The translations under genes and the position numbers were made by a program. The notes under the pieces were generated by a model. The model did no database searches. It was given only the letters and a program-made list of their open reading frames with translations, and was not told the DNA's origin. This document shows, in pieces, positions 49,940 to 62,073 of a DNA stretch of 64,000 nucleotides. This stretch comes from Ignelater luminosus (taxonomy: Eukaryota; Arthropoda; Insecta; Coleoptera; Elateridae), in NCBI GenBank assembly GCA_011009095.1, contig VTPC01000911.1, positions 112,330-176,329 of the forward strand. Direction: 5' to 3'. Numbering within the stretch: position 1 is the first letter of the stretch; the number at the start of each line of letters is the position of its first letter.

Positions 49940-51249
49940 CCAGTTAAGCACGGATGGGCAAATACTACTAAACACAGAATAATGAGAAAGTAGAAGACCT
50001 CCAAGTGGCAGTTACCGTACTGTTTTATCATCTTGGACTCTTGGTCAATCTCAAAAATAGTTTCTGTTCGAGGATATTGTCTTGGTCAAATCATCTGATT
50101 TACACGTATACCAATCTACCCCAACCATTTCCCACCACAATATATGCAATCCACGGCAATCTATAACCAGCAGTTGATCCTAAGAATTTTTTTAAAGTAT
50201 TAAATTGCACGTTTGGTCCGTAAAAGCTATCACAACGATTCTAAAACCGCACTATCGAGTTATACGACTAAATGCTAAGCAAAAGGAGCCTCATATAAAT
50301 GTTCTGTAGAATGATGAAAAGAAGGACGGCTGATGCGGAGTGTGGCACTGGATAAAACTATCTCACATATAATAATAACATAACTTTGAAAGGATAATAT
50401 TTGGAAATTAAAGATTTTTCAATGAAAGCTATTCAAGTATCGTTCAACTAAATCGTAATGGCACATAAATATAGTTTATATGGTCTATATTGACTAGAAT
50501 TTGAAATGTTATTTACAATGACACTAAGTACATACTAATCTTTTTACGAGGTTTGTCCTAGCTTAGACAATCGTAAACTCTTATTAAAAGTCACTAGATC
50601 ATGTACGCAAATATTATTACCGATAATTATGTATCTTAAAGAATGCTGAATTGCTTATTTTTGTTAAGTTAATAAATGTACACAATACAGTATAGAACTC
50701 GTTTTAAAAATAATAATAGCGAGTGCAGTTAAAAGTTTTATTTTCCAATAAAACATTCTTATCGAAATGCATATTTAATTGCCAATAAACTTGTAAACAG
50801 TTCGATATGAAATAAAAAATATTAATAAATATTTATTGTTTTTACTTATATGTTCTCTTAATCGCTTTGCTTTTTTTATTATTTTTAAATTTGTTCCGAG
50901 CAATGTAGGCGTAATTTTTGCATTGGTAGAGATCTTATTTATTTTTTTAATTTCATTTATGATTATGTTGTATTGCAATCTAAAATCTCATGAATGGAAA
51001 AAAAGGTCACTGAATTAATTAATACGTTGGGAAAATTTTCTTGATATAAATTTTTGAATATTGAAATACTCATCTCCTCAGTTTGTGATACAAAAATAGC
51101 TATTGACAATAGAAATGCTCAAGTTTTATAATTGTTTTATTTTCATAAAACTCTGTTGTTCGCTTTGGTTTCCCAAGTTTCTTATTTCATACGTTTCCAT
51201 TTCATCATGCATGGTTGTACATGTAATGTAATATAAACAAACCAGGCAT
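49940..51249. other. AT-rich non-coding stretch
   Basis: The first 100 bases (CAGTTAAGCACGGATGGGC ...) might be the displaced end of the pogo element split by the foldback insertion, but this could not be confirmed. Nothing else was recognised. Confidence 0.45.
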
Positions 51250-51610
51250 TACCCTGCAAAGAGAATGAAGGTCGTGTAAGCAACAGCAGCAGCACCAGCC
51301 AGCGTGTTAGTTATACGGGCATAGATAATAATCTGGTTGACGCATGCCGGCACTTCATATAACAGGGAACCTGTAATACGTAGTGATACACTCACTCACA
51401 TAGTTACATTACGGTAGGATTCTCTTTTACGGGTGCGGTCGCACCGGACCGTATAGACACGGGCCACCCGGTCACGATTCGCACGAGCCCGATAGATACT
51501 TGATATCGTCTTATAAATAAAAGGGCTAAAGCCTAGCAAACACTTAACCCACTTCCTTCTTTACGCTTCATTGCTTAATTTTATTTCGTTACAACACCTC
51601 GCAAAGGGAA
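51250..51610 (+). promoter_or_regulatory. Candidate promoter or solo LTR with TATA box
   Basis: A G/C-rich block (51400-51500, with inverted words such as GGTGCG/CGCACC) is followed by TATAAATA at 51512-51519. About 25-30 bases further a start site would fall near GCCTAGCAAACACTT. After that comes a pyrimidine-rich stretch. This arrangement suits an RNA polymerase II core promoter reading to the right. It would equally suit the U3-R part of a solo LTR, since a TG... start near 51219 and an ACAACA end near 51594 exist; matching target duplications were not found. No coding exon could be identified downstream. Confidence 0.3.
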
Positions 51611-53734
51611 AATCGTAAAAAGGGATGTGTACTATGTATAGTTTCATTTAGTCGTATCTAATCTGAATTAAATAAAAAGTGTGTAACCGGAAGTGGGTTT
51701 TGAATGGAAGGCCAAAAGAATGCTTAATTATAGTAATTTTGTGTATTTTTTGTTTGTTGTTCTTTTGTGTGCTTTAAACCCATTTATCTTACTTTACGTG
51801 TTTAGTGTAATTTTTGCACATTAGTGTGTACGAGTAAACAATCGTAATGTTTTAATGTTTTAAAAATAAGAATTAGCTTTATCCGCTTGAATCTTGTAGA
51901 CTTAAGGTTAAATCATAGAAGCAAATAAAATGAAATTACTCTTGTTGGAAATGCAGAAAAATATTGTATTTAAGTATTTGTTAGTTTTTAAAAATAGACC
52001 GCCGCTTTGCTTGTAATTTTATTGCTTTTGCAGGCAGTCAATTCTGTACATGCAGAGGAAGGACCTCTTTACTTATTTTCTATTAACAATAAACGTTTAA
52101 CACACTTTTGCATTTTATTATTTCAACAACTCTTACCATAATTTAAACTCTTATAGGTTAGTGTACATGGAAAATATCGAAAGAAACTAACAGAACGGGA
52201 AAAAAGGGATTCAGCGACGAAACAAGATTCTGAATCGGAATCGGAAACGGAAACCGATAGTTTTTTCTCCAAGTTGTAGCATTTTCTGTAAAATATTTCC
52301 ATCAGTGCCACATTATTGAACAAATCTAACGCGCAACGGTTGCTCTTGTTTTGGAAACCCAAAATTGAATATAAATCAGATCTTGAAAAATTCTGAAATT
52401 ATTGGAAAAATAAATTGAGATAATGTACATACATACATAGTTTGGCAAAAGTTGTTTCTGCAAAGTTTAGCGATTTTCTTCCACTAGATTTGACAGTAAA
52501 ATGAATGTTTATTTAATGCGTGTTCCTAATGATTCAAGATTTCTGGTGAACATGAAGTGTAAAAGTTCTAAAAGAAATACATGTTGTAACTAGAAATTGA
52601 CAACATTGGTAAACAAATCAAGTGAAAAATTGCAAACGAGAGCGAAATGAAGAAGTTGGGAAACCTAAATAATTTTGTCTTGTTTCATTCACTATTGCAG
52701 AAAGTTACAAATAATAAAGATTTGTTACAAAATCTTAAGTTTTCTTAACCTCGCTCAGAAATACCTTGTCAACCTACTCAAAAATTTGTTAAAAAGAGAT
52801 TGTAGATTCATAAATTTAACTTTTTGCGTGTCCAGAAAAACTGAATGTTTTCAAGCTTTGCGCAAACAATCATCTACCACTTAATTTTTCGAAAATATTA
52901 ACGATTTCAAAAAAAAAATTGGAGAATTTGTGTGGTCATTTTTGTTCTCAGTCTCACTTGACAATGTACAATAAAATTTTGTTCAACTTAAAATGCAAGA
53001 TATTATAAATGTAACAGCTGCTGGATGGATGGATGCATAAAAGGTTACATAAAGCATTGTTGACTGACAATGTGGTTAACAACGTGATATTCGACATCAT
53101 CGATTTAATCAAGAGTTACTATTGCTAATCTCGTTAATAAACTGAAATATTACATACGAAGAGAATTTGAGCGTAATAACCATATTCAAATCACATCTCA
53201 TTAAAGGAAGGTGTTTCAGAACGTGACGGGAATTTAAAAGTATCGATATAGAATAATCACGTTGTTGGGCAACAACGGTTTATGCAACCGAGCTTACTGG
53301 TTTTTTAGCCGTTGCACTGAAAATATCGCTTCGTAATACGCAAGATATGAAATTAGTTAAATCAGAAACATACGCTTAGAATCTTTGGTATTTAACAACT
53401 GGAATGGAACTATTTGGAACCTAGTATCCAATGGTATCGAAATCAGGTAGGTGTTCCAACAGAACCCTTCTTCGGCACTTCTATTTTAGTAGAAAAACAA
53501 AATTCAATGTAATGGCATTTTTTATCTGCTATTTTATTGATTGTACAAAATCTTGCTTTTACGAAATACATATGCAGCAGGTTGTGAATTTTCTAAACAC
53601 ATCGAAACACCACTAAATTGATCTAGACAACCTTCTTCTAATGTAACCGACTTTTGCGATTTACGAAATCAAGTCTTTTTAATGTATCAGTTAAAAGACA
53701 GTGTGTAATATAGTACTTACAGTTATGTAACCAT
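51611..53734. other. AT-rich non-coding stretch
   Basis: Short frames only. A minus-strand frame at 52123-52362 contains a Ser/Asp/Glu-rich run (SVSVSDSDSESC) caused by a local GAATCGGAATCGGAAACGG repeat at about 52232 rather than by a recognised gene. Confidence 0.5.
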
Positions 53735-54430
53735 CTTCGGTAGCTAGCAGTCGGACTTTGCTCTGTACGAAGCAACTTGCGGTAACTACCGAGTCATCAT
53801 CGGTGGCTAAAAATTGAACTTTATCTATCATTATGTGGAGATTATGGATCGGACTTTGCCCTCTATCAAACAATTCCGGTAGTTTCGCCCTCCACCGAGT
53901 CATCATCGAAATTGTCTTCCACCAATCACCTGTAGTGGCTAACCGTCTAGCTTTGCCCTTTACCTGTGATGCTTATTGTTAAGGCTTCGTCATGCACCTC
54001 ATCTACCTACAGAGTTTAGCAATCAGGTATCACTCTTCACCACGCCATTTCTGGTAACTATCGATCGGACTTGACCATCCACCAAGCTATCTGTGGTGAC
54101 CGTTTCTCGAGTTTGTCTTTCATCAAGTCACCTACAATGATTATTAGTCAGGTTTCATCAAACTACTAACAACGGCTACCGTTCTGGCATTGTTACCCAC
54201 CTTAGCCACACTAGCTAGCTGTACGGGACTTCGTCTTCCACCAAGTTGCTTGAAGTGATCGTCTTTCGGATTTTGCTCTCTGCCAAATTATTATGTCTGA
54301 CAAATTTTGTCTTGCACTAAACCACCTACGGTGACTATCAATCTAACTAAGCCACTAGTAGCAACTATTAGGTTTTGTTCTCCATCAAGTCATCTACGGT
54401 AACTAACGTGCTGGCTTCGCCCTCTACTAT
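53735..54430. repeat. Degenerate minisatellite, unit about 41-43 bp
   Basis: A motif approximating CCACCAAGTCA-CCTACGGTGACTATC-GTCGGACTTTGCCCTC recurs through about 700 bp with much variation. Recognisable GGTAACTA/GGTGACC-type cores occur at about 53780, 54053, 54094, 54137, 54254, 54330 and 54398, often 41-43 bases apart or a multiple of that. The block is richer in G and C than its flanks and ends just before the Tc1-like relic. No reading frame spans it. Confidence 0.8.
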
Positions 54431-54739
54431 AGTAGAATCGTCGAACCAATGCAGTAATAAAAGTGCGTGATCAATGCAAGTAAGCTCTTTCTCTATTGGC
54501 TGAGAAAGACGTGCTTGAAGCCTGTTTTACACATGTAAGTGTGAACATCCGTCGATATACTTTACGTTTTGATTTAACCCCGGAATTTTAGGTTTATTTA
54601 CCTTCATACTAGCTGCAAAAAAAAGAAGTTGTAATGTTCTATATTATAGATTTTAACGCGAATACCCTAAACACTACGTATTTTAAATTTATCGGATATC
54701 CAAAGGAGCCGTTCAACGCACACTTGAAAGATATCGGTC

Positions 54740-55595
54740 TACTGGAAAGCTTAAAAGTAAACCCAGATGCAGTTATCATCATGAGCAAACACAATAGGCG
54801 ATTAACAGCTCCAGAAATTACCGCCGATCTAAACACCAGGAGAGAAGATCGGGTTACTGTAAGTACCATAAAACGACGGCTTCGAAAAGCTAGTTTATTT
54901 GGCAGAATAGCTGTAGCCACTGTTGAGAGCCAAAAATAAGCGTAAAAGATTCATTTAGGCAACAACATCATAATTGGACACGTAATCAATGGAAAAAGGT
55001 ATTATGGTTAGATGAATCAAAATTTGAAATCTTCGATTCAAAACGTCGTGTTTATGTATGGCGATCGGTTGGAGAGAGGATATCAGATGAATGTGTTGTT
55101 GGGACTGTCGAACACGGGGGAGGTTCTTTAATGGTTTGGGGTTGTTTTGGTAATAATAAGACTGAAGATCTACACAGAATAGAAGGAACTCTCAAAAAAG
55201 AAAGATACAAAAAAATTCTTGAGAATCATGCATTGCCTTCTGGTAGGCGTCTCATTGGGAGAGGATTCATTTTCCAGCAGCACAATGATCCTAAGCATTC
55301 TTTTAAATTATGCAAAAGCTTTTTGTCTGAAAAAAAGCGAAGACGCGAAATAGTAGTTTTGACTTGGCCCCTACAATCCCCTGATCTCAATGCGATCGAG
55401 CTTCTGTGGGAAGAGCTGGACAGTAAGGTTCGGAAAAATTTTCCGAAGTCAGATAATCGTTTATGGGAACTTCTTCAAGCAACGTGGCAAGAAATCGATA
55501 CTAAAATTTTGGATAAACTAATAAATTGCATGCCAAAATTATGCAATGCAATTATTAAAAACAAAGGTGGATTTATCGATGAGACAAAAATTTAA
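54740..55595 (+). pseudogene. 5'-truncated Tc1-like transposase with mutated catalytic residue
   Basis: Frame 1 to about 54939 covers the second helix-turn-helix (LTAPEITADLNTR ... TVSTIKRRLRKASLFGRIAV). The expected upstream half of the DNA-binding domain is absent. Near 54950 a Trp-position TAG and a one-base deletion shift the frame. From about 54966 the rest is open to the TAA at 55593-55595: WLDESKFEIF with the first catalytic D at 55011-55013, then HGGGSLMVWGCF. FQQHNDPKHS has His (CAC, 55281-55283) where the second catalytic Asp belongs. SPDLNAIELLWEEL carries the catalytic Glu at 55398-55400. The spacing between the second and third positions is 38 residues, as in DD38E-type Tc1 relatives rather than DD34E. 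The copy cannot be active. Confidence 0.88.
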
Positions 55596-55735
55596 TTATT
55601 CTAAGTTTTTTATTTATAGATTTAATTATATTCTTTTTCTATAAAAAGTACGGCGTTAACTGTATTAAGACAATAATAAATTATACTAACAAAAAGTATT
55701 TGTATCTTTCTTTTTCTCAAAAATAAAATTTCCAT

Positions 55736-55768
55736 AAGATGTACTCAGACTTTTGGCTGCTGGTGTAT
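55736..55768. repeat. Probable 3' terminal inverted repeat of the Tc1-like element
   Basis: Reversed, this reads as a CAGCAGCCAAAAGTCTGAGT-like end, which resembles the outer repeats of insect Tc1-type elements. The matching 5' end was not found, in keeping with the loss of the start of the gene. Confidence 0.5.
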
Positions 55769-56410
55769 GTGTACAGTATTGAAAAAGGCTTGTTTATCAA
55801 CTGATGATGATTAGATAATTTTTTGCCATACTAATAAATTTGAATCAAAACAAGCAAATGCAACAGAACATCCTGGAAAGGTTGTTTTGAATTGATATTG
55901 CTCCCACTGGTGTTAAGTTGAACAGTGATGAGTTTGCTATAAGAATCCAATTTATTTTGTAGGATAGCATAATTTGTTTATTAGACTATTAAATTTAAAA
56001 AAAATACTTTGCATAATATGTGTAATATACAAATATTTAATATAAAAAATCTATAAAACGTAAAAATGTTACGCAAAGGTACAAAGCAGTGGAACATTTA
56101 AAAAACGCTCCAAAACGCGACGGTTTCTTAATAGAAAAAGAATACTCACTGAAGAAAAAGAATATTGTTTCTTTGAAAATATTAAGTTTAATTTATTCTC
56201 GTCTAGAAGTTTTTTGTTAATCAAGTGTTATTTTGAAGCTGATAAATTCTAAGAAGAAATAACAGTTTTCCAACATACTGCAAGGTCAAACCATCAGTTA
56301 CGATAATAACAATATTTTAAGTTTTGATGCTTTTTAGTGTATGTAGTTGGATCCACATAAATTGCTAGCTGGTAGCTCCTCTTTATACTTATACTTCCTG
56401 ATCGGTACTT

Positions 56411-56438
56411 AATAATAAATAAATAAATAAATAATAAT
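56411..56438. repeat. (TAAA)n microsatellite
   Basis: About four uninterrupted AAAT/TAAA units embedded in A/T-rich sequence. Confidence 0.9.
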
Positions 56439-58367
56439 TGCTGCAGAATTTCTAAACTAGTTAATTGGTTAGAGATTGAATGTTAAATACTAAACATTTC
56501 AAGTTCGATAGCAATGTGAAGGATATCTTGTGAAACGGAAACGGATTAAGTGACGTATTTTATCAAATAATTACAATCAAAGGAATACTAACTGTTATAT
56601 ATACAATTGTGTGGTAGCTTTTTGAGCAGGTCTAATTTTACCAGTTTTGCTCGCTTTTGATAGAATTATTAATTAGATATATCTCTGAACATTTATAAGA
56701 TAAGAAGGTAGATCAATTATGAGCAACATAAGATAAAATTGAATATAAAAGAAATAACCAAAATGTCTAGCCTTGATGATTCGATGGAATGGAAAATGTA
56801 ATTGCATTATTACAAACCGTGTGTTGAAAACTGCAAGAGAACGAATAGTTAAGTTTCATGCACCAGCAGTCAACTGCCTCATTGTGTACTTCTTGCATTT
56901 AGGTGAATTTGGAAACTGTCTTTCTCGTATGGAGAATTTCTTTTTGTCAAATTGGTAGTAGATGAATGAACTACTTGGTCAGAAGTTATTTACTTCTGTT
57001 TATTTTCAAGTTTAATTATTTGCAATCAGTAATTAACTTTTGTTGTAAAAAACTGTGAGTTACCTTTCTGGTTGGCACAGTATCAACTGTGCGTATTTTT
57101 CTGACTTCTTTTTATCTGTCTCGTAATTCGATTATTGAGTGTTAAACATAACTAATAGATTGTGCAATTCAAAACATTTACAGATCCGAACACACGTCAT
57201 TGCCAATAACACAAAGTGTCGTATTTCAGACTTGCCAATTTTGCAGGAGAGCAGTTTGAAATTTTACAAGTTCCTTGAATGGTCACTACGTCATAACCAA
57301 TAAGTCGTTTTCTATGCGGATTTGATAATGAGATGCAGAAGTACTTACACAATCGTATGCCACATCCTAGATCGAACCAAAACATTTGAGATACGTCGTT
57401 ATCCAAGTTTCCCAATGGCCCATTTTTGAGCCAGCTTGAGATCCGACACTTGATGCGAACCAAGAACTCACTTAATAACGCCACTTGGTGACGTAACCCA
57501 GGATTAGAATTTCTTGATATACACTTCGTATTATTGGCGACTACACGTCTTGCAAAACTGGACGATGAGATGATGCGGCAAGCATGCTCCCGCTTAGCGG
57601 GATGGCAGCATCAACGAAAACACTTTGATTTAAATGTGAGCGTGCACGTTTTCATTGCTAATTTTATTTTTTAGGGTTTTTTCTATTGAATAGAACTCTA
57701 TTATATGATCTGACAATAAATAAAAAACAACTTCATGCTATAAAACCGGTCCCGTTCTGCAGCAGTCCAACGCGTTTTCATCCCGTCAAACGGGATTCAA
57801 AAACGGCATTTTGCAAAAACGCAATGTGTGGTTCCTCACTAACATAAGGCCGTTTTTATTGAAACTAGTATGAGGTCATCGTGAAACTAACAATGACATA
57901 AATTCGTAGTGTTGCAAGCAAAGTAAACTTGAAATTCATTAATAATTAATTACATAAGCAAACAGTGAGTTTTTGTAGTTTTAAATAAAAAATCAAATGG
58001 AAAAGTTAGAACAAATACTATTGAACGCTTGTTTAATTATTTTGTTCCATAATGAATATTTTATTGCTTAGATAGAAAATACAGTCTTTTTCAGCTGGTA
58101 AAAAGATGACAATATAAGTTGTAAAAAAGACATTATTCGTAACGCAATACGTTAAGCAATAATGTAATGAATTCGCCCACTTGAAATTTCCAAATTCATT
58201 TTTTATTAGAGTTACTTTCCATGCGGCTTATTACATCAAACTTCCATTTGTAATTGCTTCCAATATGATAATATCACTTAACTCGGTTTGTATTACTTAA
58301 TTAATCTACTGCTATACATAATGCATAATTGCTAGAGTAATTCCCAGTTATATTTGTAAACGAAAAC

Positions 58368-58393
58368 ACATACATACATACATACGTATACAT
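58368..58393. repeat. (ACAT)n microsatellite
   Basis: ACATACATACATACATACGTATACAT: four clean units followed by variant ones. Confidence 0.9.
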
Positions 58394-60778
58394 ATTCAGC
58401 TGGTTTTCTTTTAAAATCTAAAATCGAAAGTTGTCTAACCTTGGACTGCAAATAGCCGGATTTCATGTGTTGTGTGCATCCGAAACGAGGCACACCAAAC
58501 ATGCACTTGATGAATGGCACGTTCCGCGCATCGTCATTGCAGTTTTGCTTGTTTATTATTACTATTTGTCCAGTGGACGTTTCAAGGATTAGTAGCAAGG
58601 ATATAAAGGGATTAATTTGTAAAAGATTTAAACTGTTTTTCTTTCACTGACAGTGACAGATAGATACATACTGCTCCATACGTTAATTAGATTGCAATAA
58701 TATTTCATCAGGCATTATAAACTGTTTCATCTAAAATGAACTTTTTTTATTTTAATGGTAGCAGTTATTAATTTTAGTGTTCGCAGAATTTATGGTTTAA
58801 CATTATAATTTTAAATTTTGTTTTACCTGCAGACACAATGTGAATATTACATTCTAATAGACACGCTTTTATCTAAATAATGAAAAAGGAGGGGGAAAGG
58901 AACTTTTAAAATATTTTTAATTATGTAAAAACAGAACATCATTAGCATAATCAAATATTAACACGTAATACAATAAATTAACATTTTCAAATGTTAATGT
59001 ATATGAATGATCCTGCTTGTTGATTGCTCATTTTATTTAAAAATTGTACTTAAAAGATGAAATAAAATTTCAAAACAGCTCATGAATAATATGGTCGCAT
59101 GCAACAACCACCACCGGAAGCTGCTAACATAGAATTGTTGTTAGCATTGTAAAGGCTGCTTCATAAATCAACATAATTAGTGAGCCTGTCTGCCGTTTAA
59201 GCTGTATTCATTAAGACATCTCTTAGTTTTACATAGTTTGAAACAAAAGCTGACCACTGCAACCAGAGACGATTACGTAGGATTTTTGCATTTAGTAGAC
59301 TCTGTCTTTATTGCTGCATTCTAGGAAATTTATAAATTTGTTTGTTGTTCTGGTTTTTATGTCCTACCAAACGAGAGTGTAGTATATGACAATACAACGA
59401 ACTCTTAAAAATAGAATCGAGATTTAATAAAAGTAAAAAATTATTATTAATATCCAAGTCAAAAAGAAACCTTTGGTGACTCATCTGCAGTTTTAGTTAA
59501 TTTACGATATTATTGTTTAAAACTTGATTGGTTTGGCGATTCCAGACAAAGGTAAACGGATTCTATTCTAGTTTTAAAATAACGCCATCAAACTGAAACG
59601 ATTGATTTTTACAACAAATGTATTTTTAGACACTCTAGGGATTCTGTTGTAAATACATGCACAAGTTCGTTTTGTAAAACATGACATAGTCGTCGCGGTT
59701 AACGTTTGTTAACGTCTGCTTCTTGAAATTTACTGATTTGATCAACTCGTACAATAAGATTTGGAAAAAGGTAAGCTCAAGGTTATAGATTTTCTCAACC
59801 GCTGCAGTACTAGGCATAAAGTGTGTTGCGAAGCAGACAGTGTTGCCCAGTTAGAAAAAATGACGCTTGAAAGGACACTTGTAAAAACATAAAATGATTT
59901 TAGACAACCTCAGAAGATATTGGCACTGTCTGAAGCTTTCTTTTTCAGTAACAAACTTAATTAAATTTAATTAAATTTTTAGGTTTCGCAGGAATTCACT
60001 TTGAAACATTTTGCATTGCGTGTAGTTTGAAGTTAGTTTCTTCAAGTTTGTTGGTTGTCTTCACCTAATTAAAGCGCTTTTCGAAACCCAGATGCGTGTG
60101 GTGTCTGAAGTGGACTGTTTTATATGGAAGGATAAAAAACAAAGAACTATCGAGAAAAATTAAAATATTTTTTATAAAGACGGAACTTCTCCCTATGCTG
60201 CCGATCAAAGAAATTGATCCATGAATGCACATGTTGATCTCATCCCCTATTTTGCTCAAAATTGGTCTAACAAACACTGTGTACAACTTAACGAAGAATC
60301 GCATTAGAAAAGTGATATTTTCAGAAAACTCAGAATTACTTCTAGTATAGTTAAAATTATCTCGAGTCAACAGTCACTGTCCTGACTATTAATATCTAGT
60401 GGCTTTTCTCCTTTTAAAGGAAAAAGCAAAATATATTGCTTGGAATGCGCCTAATAAAAGTATTCCTTGATAGTTTTGGTGATGTAGAATTCACTTTAAA
60501 CTGTAGGACAGTTGTGTTTACTGAACTCTTCATAAGACAGTAAAGGATTTCGCAATTTTTCATGCTCGACAATACAATTTTTTCAGTTGGCTTTATCAAT
60601 TACCTGCACATGTTTTTACACAGAGAAATGGGATTATTTTCAAGACACAAATATCAAAGCACGTTATAATGTCAGAGATTTAGTAATTTCATTGCCTGTT
60701 AGTGCACAAACGTATGACTTGAAGTTAGCTGCTTCTTCACTCTATTTTCATCAGCATGCGTTGGAAATAACTGACCTA

Positions 60779-60808
60779 ACACATCGTTCAATAAGTCCCG
60801 AGACTAAC
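60779..60808 (+). repeat. 5' terminal inverted repeat of the mariner
   Basis: Thirty bases, perfect match to the reverse complement of 62042-62071. It is the expected transposase-binding end. Confidence 0.95.
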
Positions 60809-60957
60809 CCAGAGATGGTGCTAGTAGTACCAAACTAGCCACGTTTCCCTAGAGTGCGAACCTTCACATGAAACGTGTAAAAATTTCACGTCGATTGGAC
60901 CACAAACAGCAGAGTTATCGAGGTTAGAGTAAAGTCACTTTGTAATTTGTTTGAAAA

Positions 60958-62007
60958 ATGGAACAAAGCGAGTTTCGCGTGTTGATAAAACATTGTTTTT
61001 TAATGGGTAAAAACACCGTAGAAGCCCAGCAATGGCTTGAGAAACGTTACCCGGACTCCTCTCCATCCAAATCAACGATTTGTCGTTGGTATGCTGAGTT
61101 TAAACGTGGTCGTACGGACACAAACGATGCGGAACGTTCGGGTAGGCCATTGGAAGCCGTTACACCGGAAAATGTGAGTGAAGTATTCAAAATCGTAATG
61201 AAAAATCGCAAAGTAAAGGTCCGTGAGATTGCAGAAATGACACAGATATCATCTGGAAGCGTATTTACAATCCTTCATGAAAAATTGAGCATGAAAAAGG
61301 TTTTTTCCAAGTGGGTGCCGCGATTGCTTTCAATGGAACAAAAACAGCAACGAATCGACGATTCAGAGAGCTGTTTATCGCTATTTACTCGCAATAAAAA
61401 GGATTTCCTGCGTCGATACGTGACCATGGATGAAACATGGATACATCATTTCACTCCGGAGTCGAATCGGCAATCATCTGAGTGGCGCATGGCTGGCGAA
61501 AGCCGCCCAAAGCGTCCAAAAACGCAGCAATCTGCTGGCAAAGTCATGGCGTCTGTTTTTTGGGGTACACATGGCGTCATTTTCATTGACTACCTGGAAA
61601 AAGGTAAATCGATCAACAGTGATTATTATATTGACTTGTTGGTACGTTTGAAGGAGGAGATCGCAGCAAAACGACCGCACATGAAGAAGAAAAAAATCCT
61701 TTTTCAGCAAGACAATGCACCATGCCACAAGTCCATGAAAACAATGGCAAAAATCTACGAGTTGGGCTTTGATTTGCTTCCCCATCCCCCGTATTCGCCA
61801 GATTTAGCCCCCAGCGACTACTGGCTCTTTGCTGATCTCAAAAAAATGCTCCAGGGAAAAAAATTTGGCTCGAATGAGGAGGTCATTGCCGAAACTGAAG
61901 CCTATTTTGAAGCAAAGGATAAATCCTTCTATAAACATGGTATAGAAATGTTGGAAAGGCGTTGGAAAGATTGTATCACTCTAAAAGGAGATTATATTGA
62001 TGAATAA
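60958..62007 (+). CDS. Mariner transposase, full length (349 residues)
   Basis: Catalyses cut-and-paste movement of the element into TA sites, acting in the nucleus as a dimer on the inverted repeats. The N-terminal part (residues about 1-110) has two helix-turn-helix motifs, including TVEAQQWLEKRYPDSSPSKS and a WYAEFKRGR segment, followed by the linker motif WVPRLLS. The catalytic triad is D,D34D: Asp158 in MDETW, Asp252 in FQQDNAPCHKS and Asp287 in the tail of YSPDLAPSDYW, with exactly 34 residues between the last two. The YSPDLAP signature is intact. Length matches the irritans group (Himar1 is 348). The start ATG lies 150 bases inside the left repeat and gives the full N-terminus; the TGA lies 35 bases before the right repeat. 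No stops or frameshifts are seen. WVPRLL differs slightly from the usual WVPHEL/WVPREL. Expression would depend on an internal or neighbouring promoter. Confidence 0.96.
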   Translation: MEQSEFRVLIKHCFLMGKNTVEAQQWLEKRYPDSSPSKSTICRWYAEFKRGRTDTNDAERSGRPLEAVTPENVSEVFKIVMKNRKVKVREIAEMTQISSGSVFTILHEKLSMKKVFSKWVPRLLSMEQKQQRIDDSESCLSLFTRNKKDFLRRYVTMDETWIHHFTPESNRQSSEWRMAGESRPKRPKTQQSAGKVMASVFWGTHGVIFIDYLEKGKSINSDYYIDLLVRLKEEIAAKRPHMKKKKILFQQDNAPCHKSMKTMAKIYELGFDLLPHPPYSPDLAPSDYWLFADLKKMLQGKKFGSNEEVIAETEAYFEAKDKSFYKHGIEMLERRWKDCITLKGDYIDE

Positions 62008-62041
62008 AAATGATTTTTGAAAAAAAAATGTTGTTTTCGTT

Positions 62042-62071
62042 GTTAGTCTCGGGACTTATTGAACGATGTGT
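62042..62071 (-). repeat. 3' terminal inverted repeat of the mariner
   Basis: Perfect inverted copy of 60779-60808, followed by the TA duplication. Confidence 0.95.
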
Positions 62072-62073
62072 TA

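Larger units (their letters stand above)
55769..60776. other. AT-rich non-coding stretch, no gene supported
   Basis: Contains the simple repeats at 56411 and 58368. Frames at 57197-57484 and 58332-58598 (minus) are unrecognised. The segment 57540-57860 is somewhat richer in G and C with no identified content. Confidence 0.5.
60777..62073 (+). mobile_element. Complete mariner element, irritans (Himar1-like) type
   Basis: The element is 60779-62071, 1293 bp, flanked on both sides by TA (60777-60778 and 62072-62073), the target duplication of Tc1/mariner transposons. The terminal inverted repeats, 60779-60808 and 62042-62071, are identical over 30 of 30 bases and start ACACATCGTTCAATAAGTCC. Between them lies one uninterrupted transposase gene. 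All parts needed for mobility appear present, so this is either a young copy or one still able to move. Confidence 0.96.

Noticed and set aside
52123-52362. Minus frame with a Ser/Asp/Glu-rich acidic run
   Set aside because: The run comes from a short GGAATC/GGAAAC simple repeat; no other protein-like feature.
61474-61785. 103-codon minus frame
   Set aside because: Shadow of the mariner transposase.
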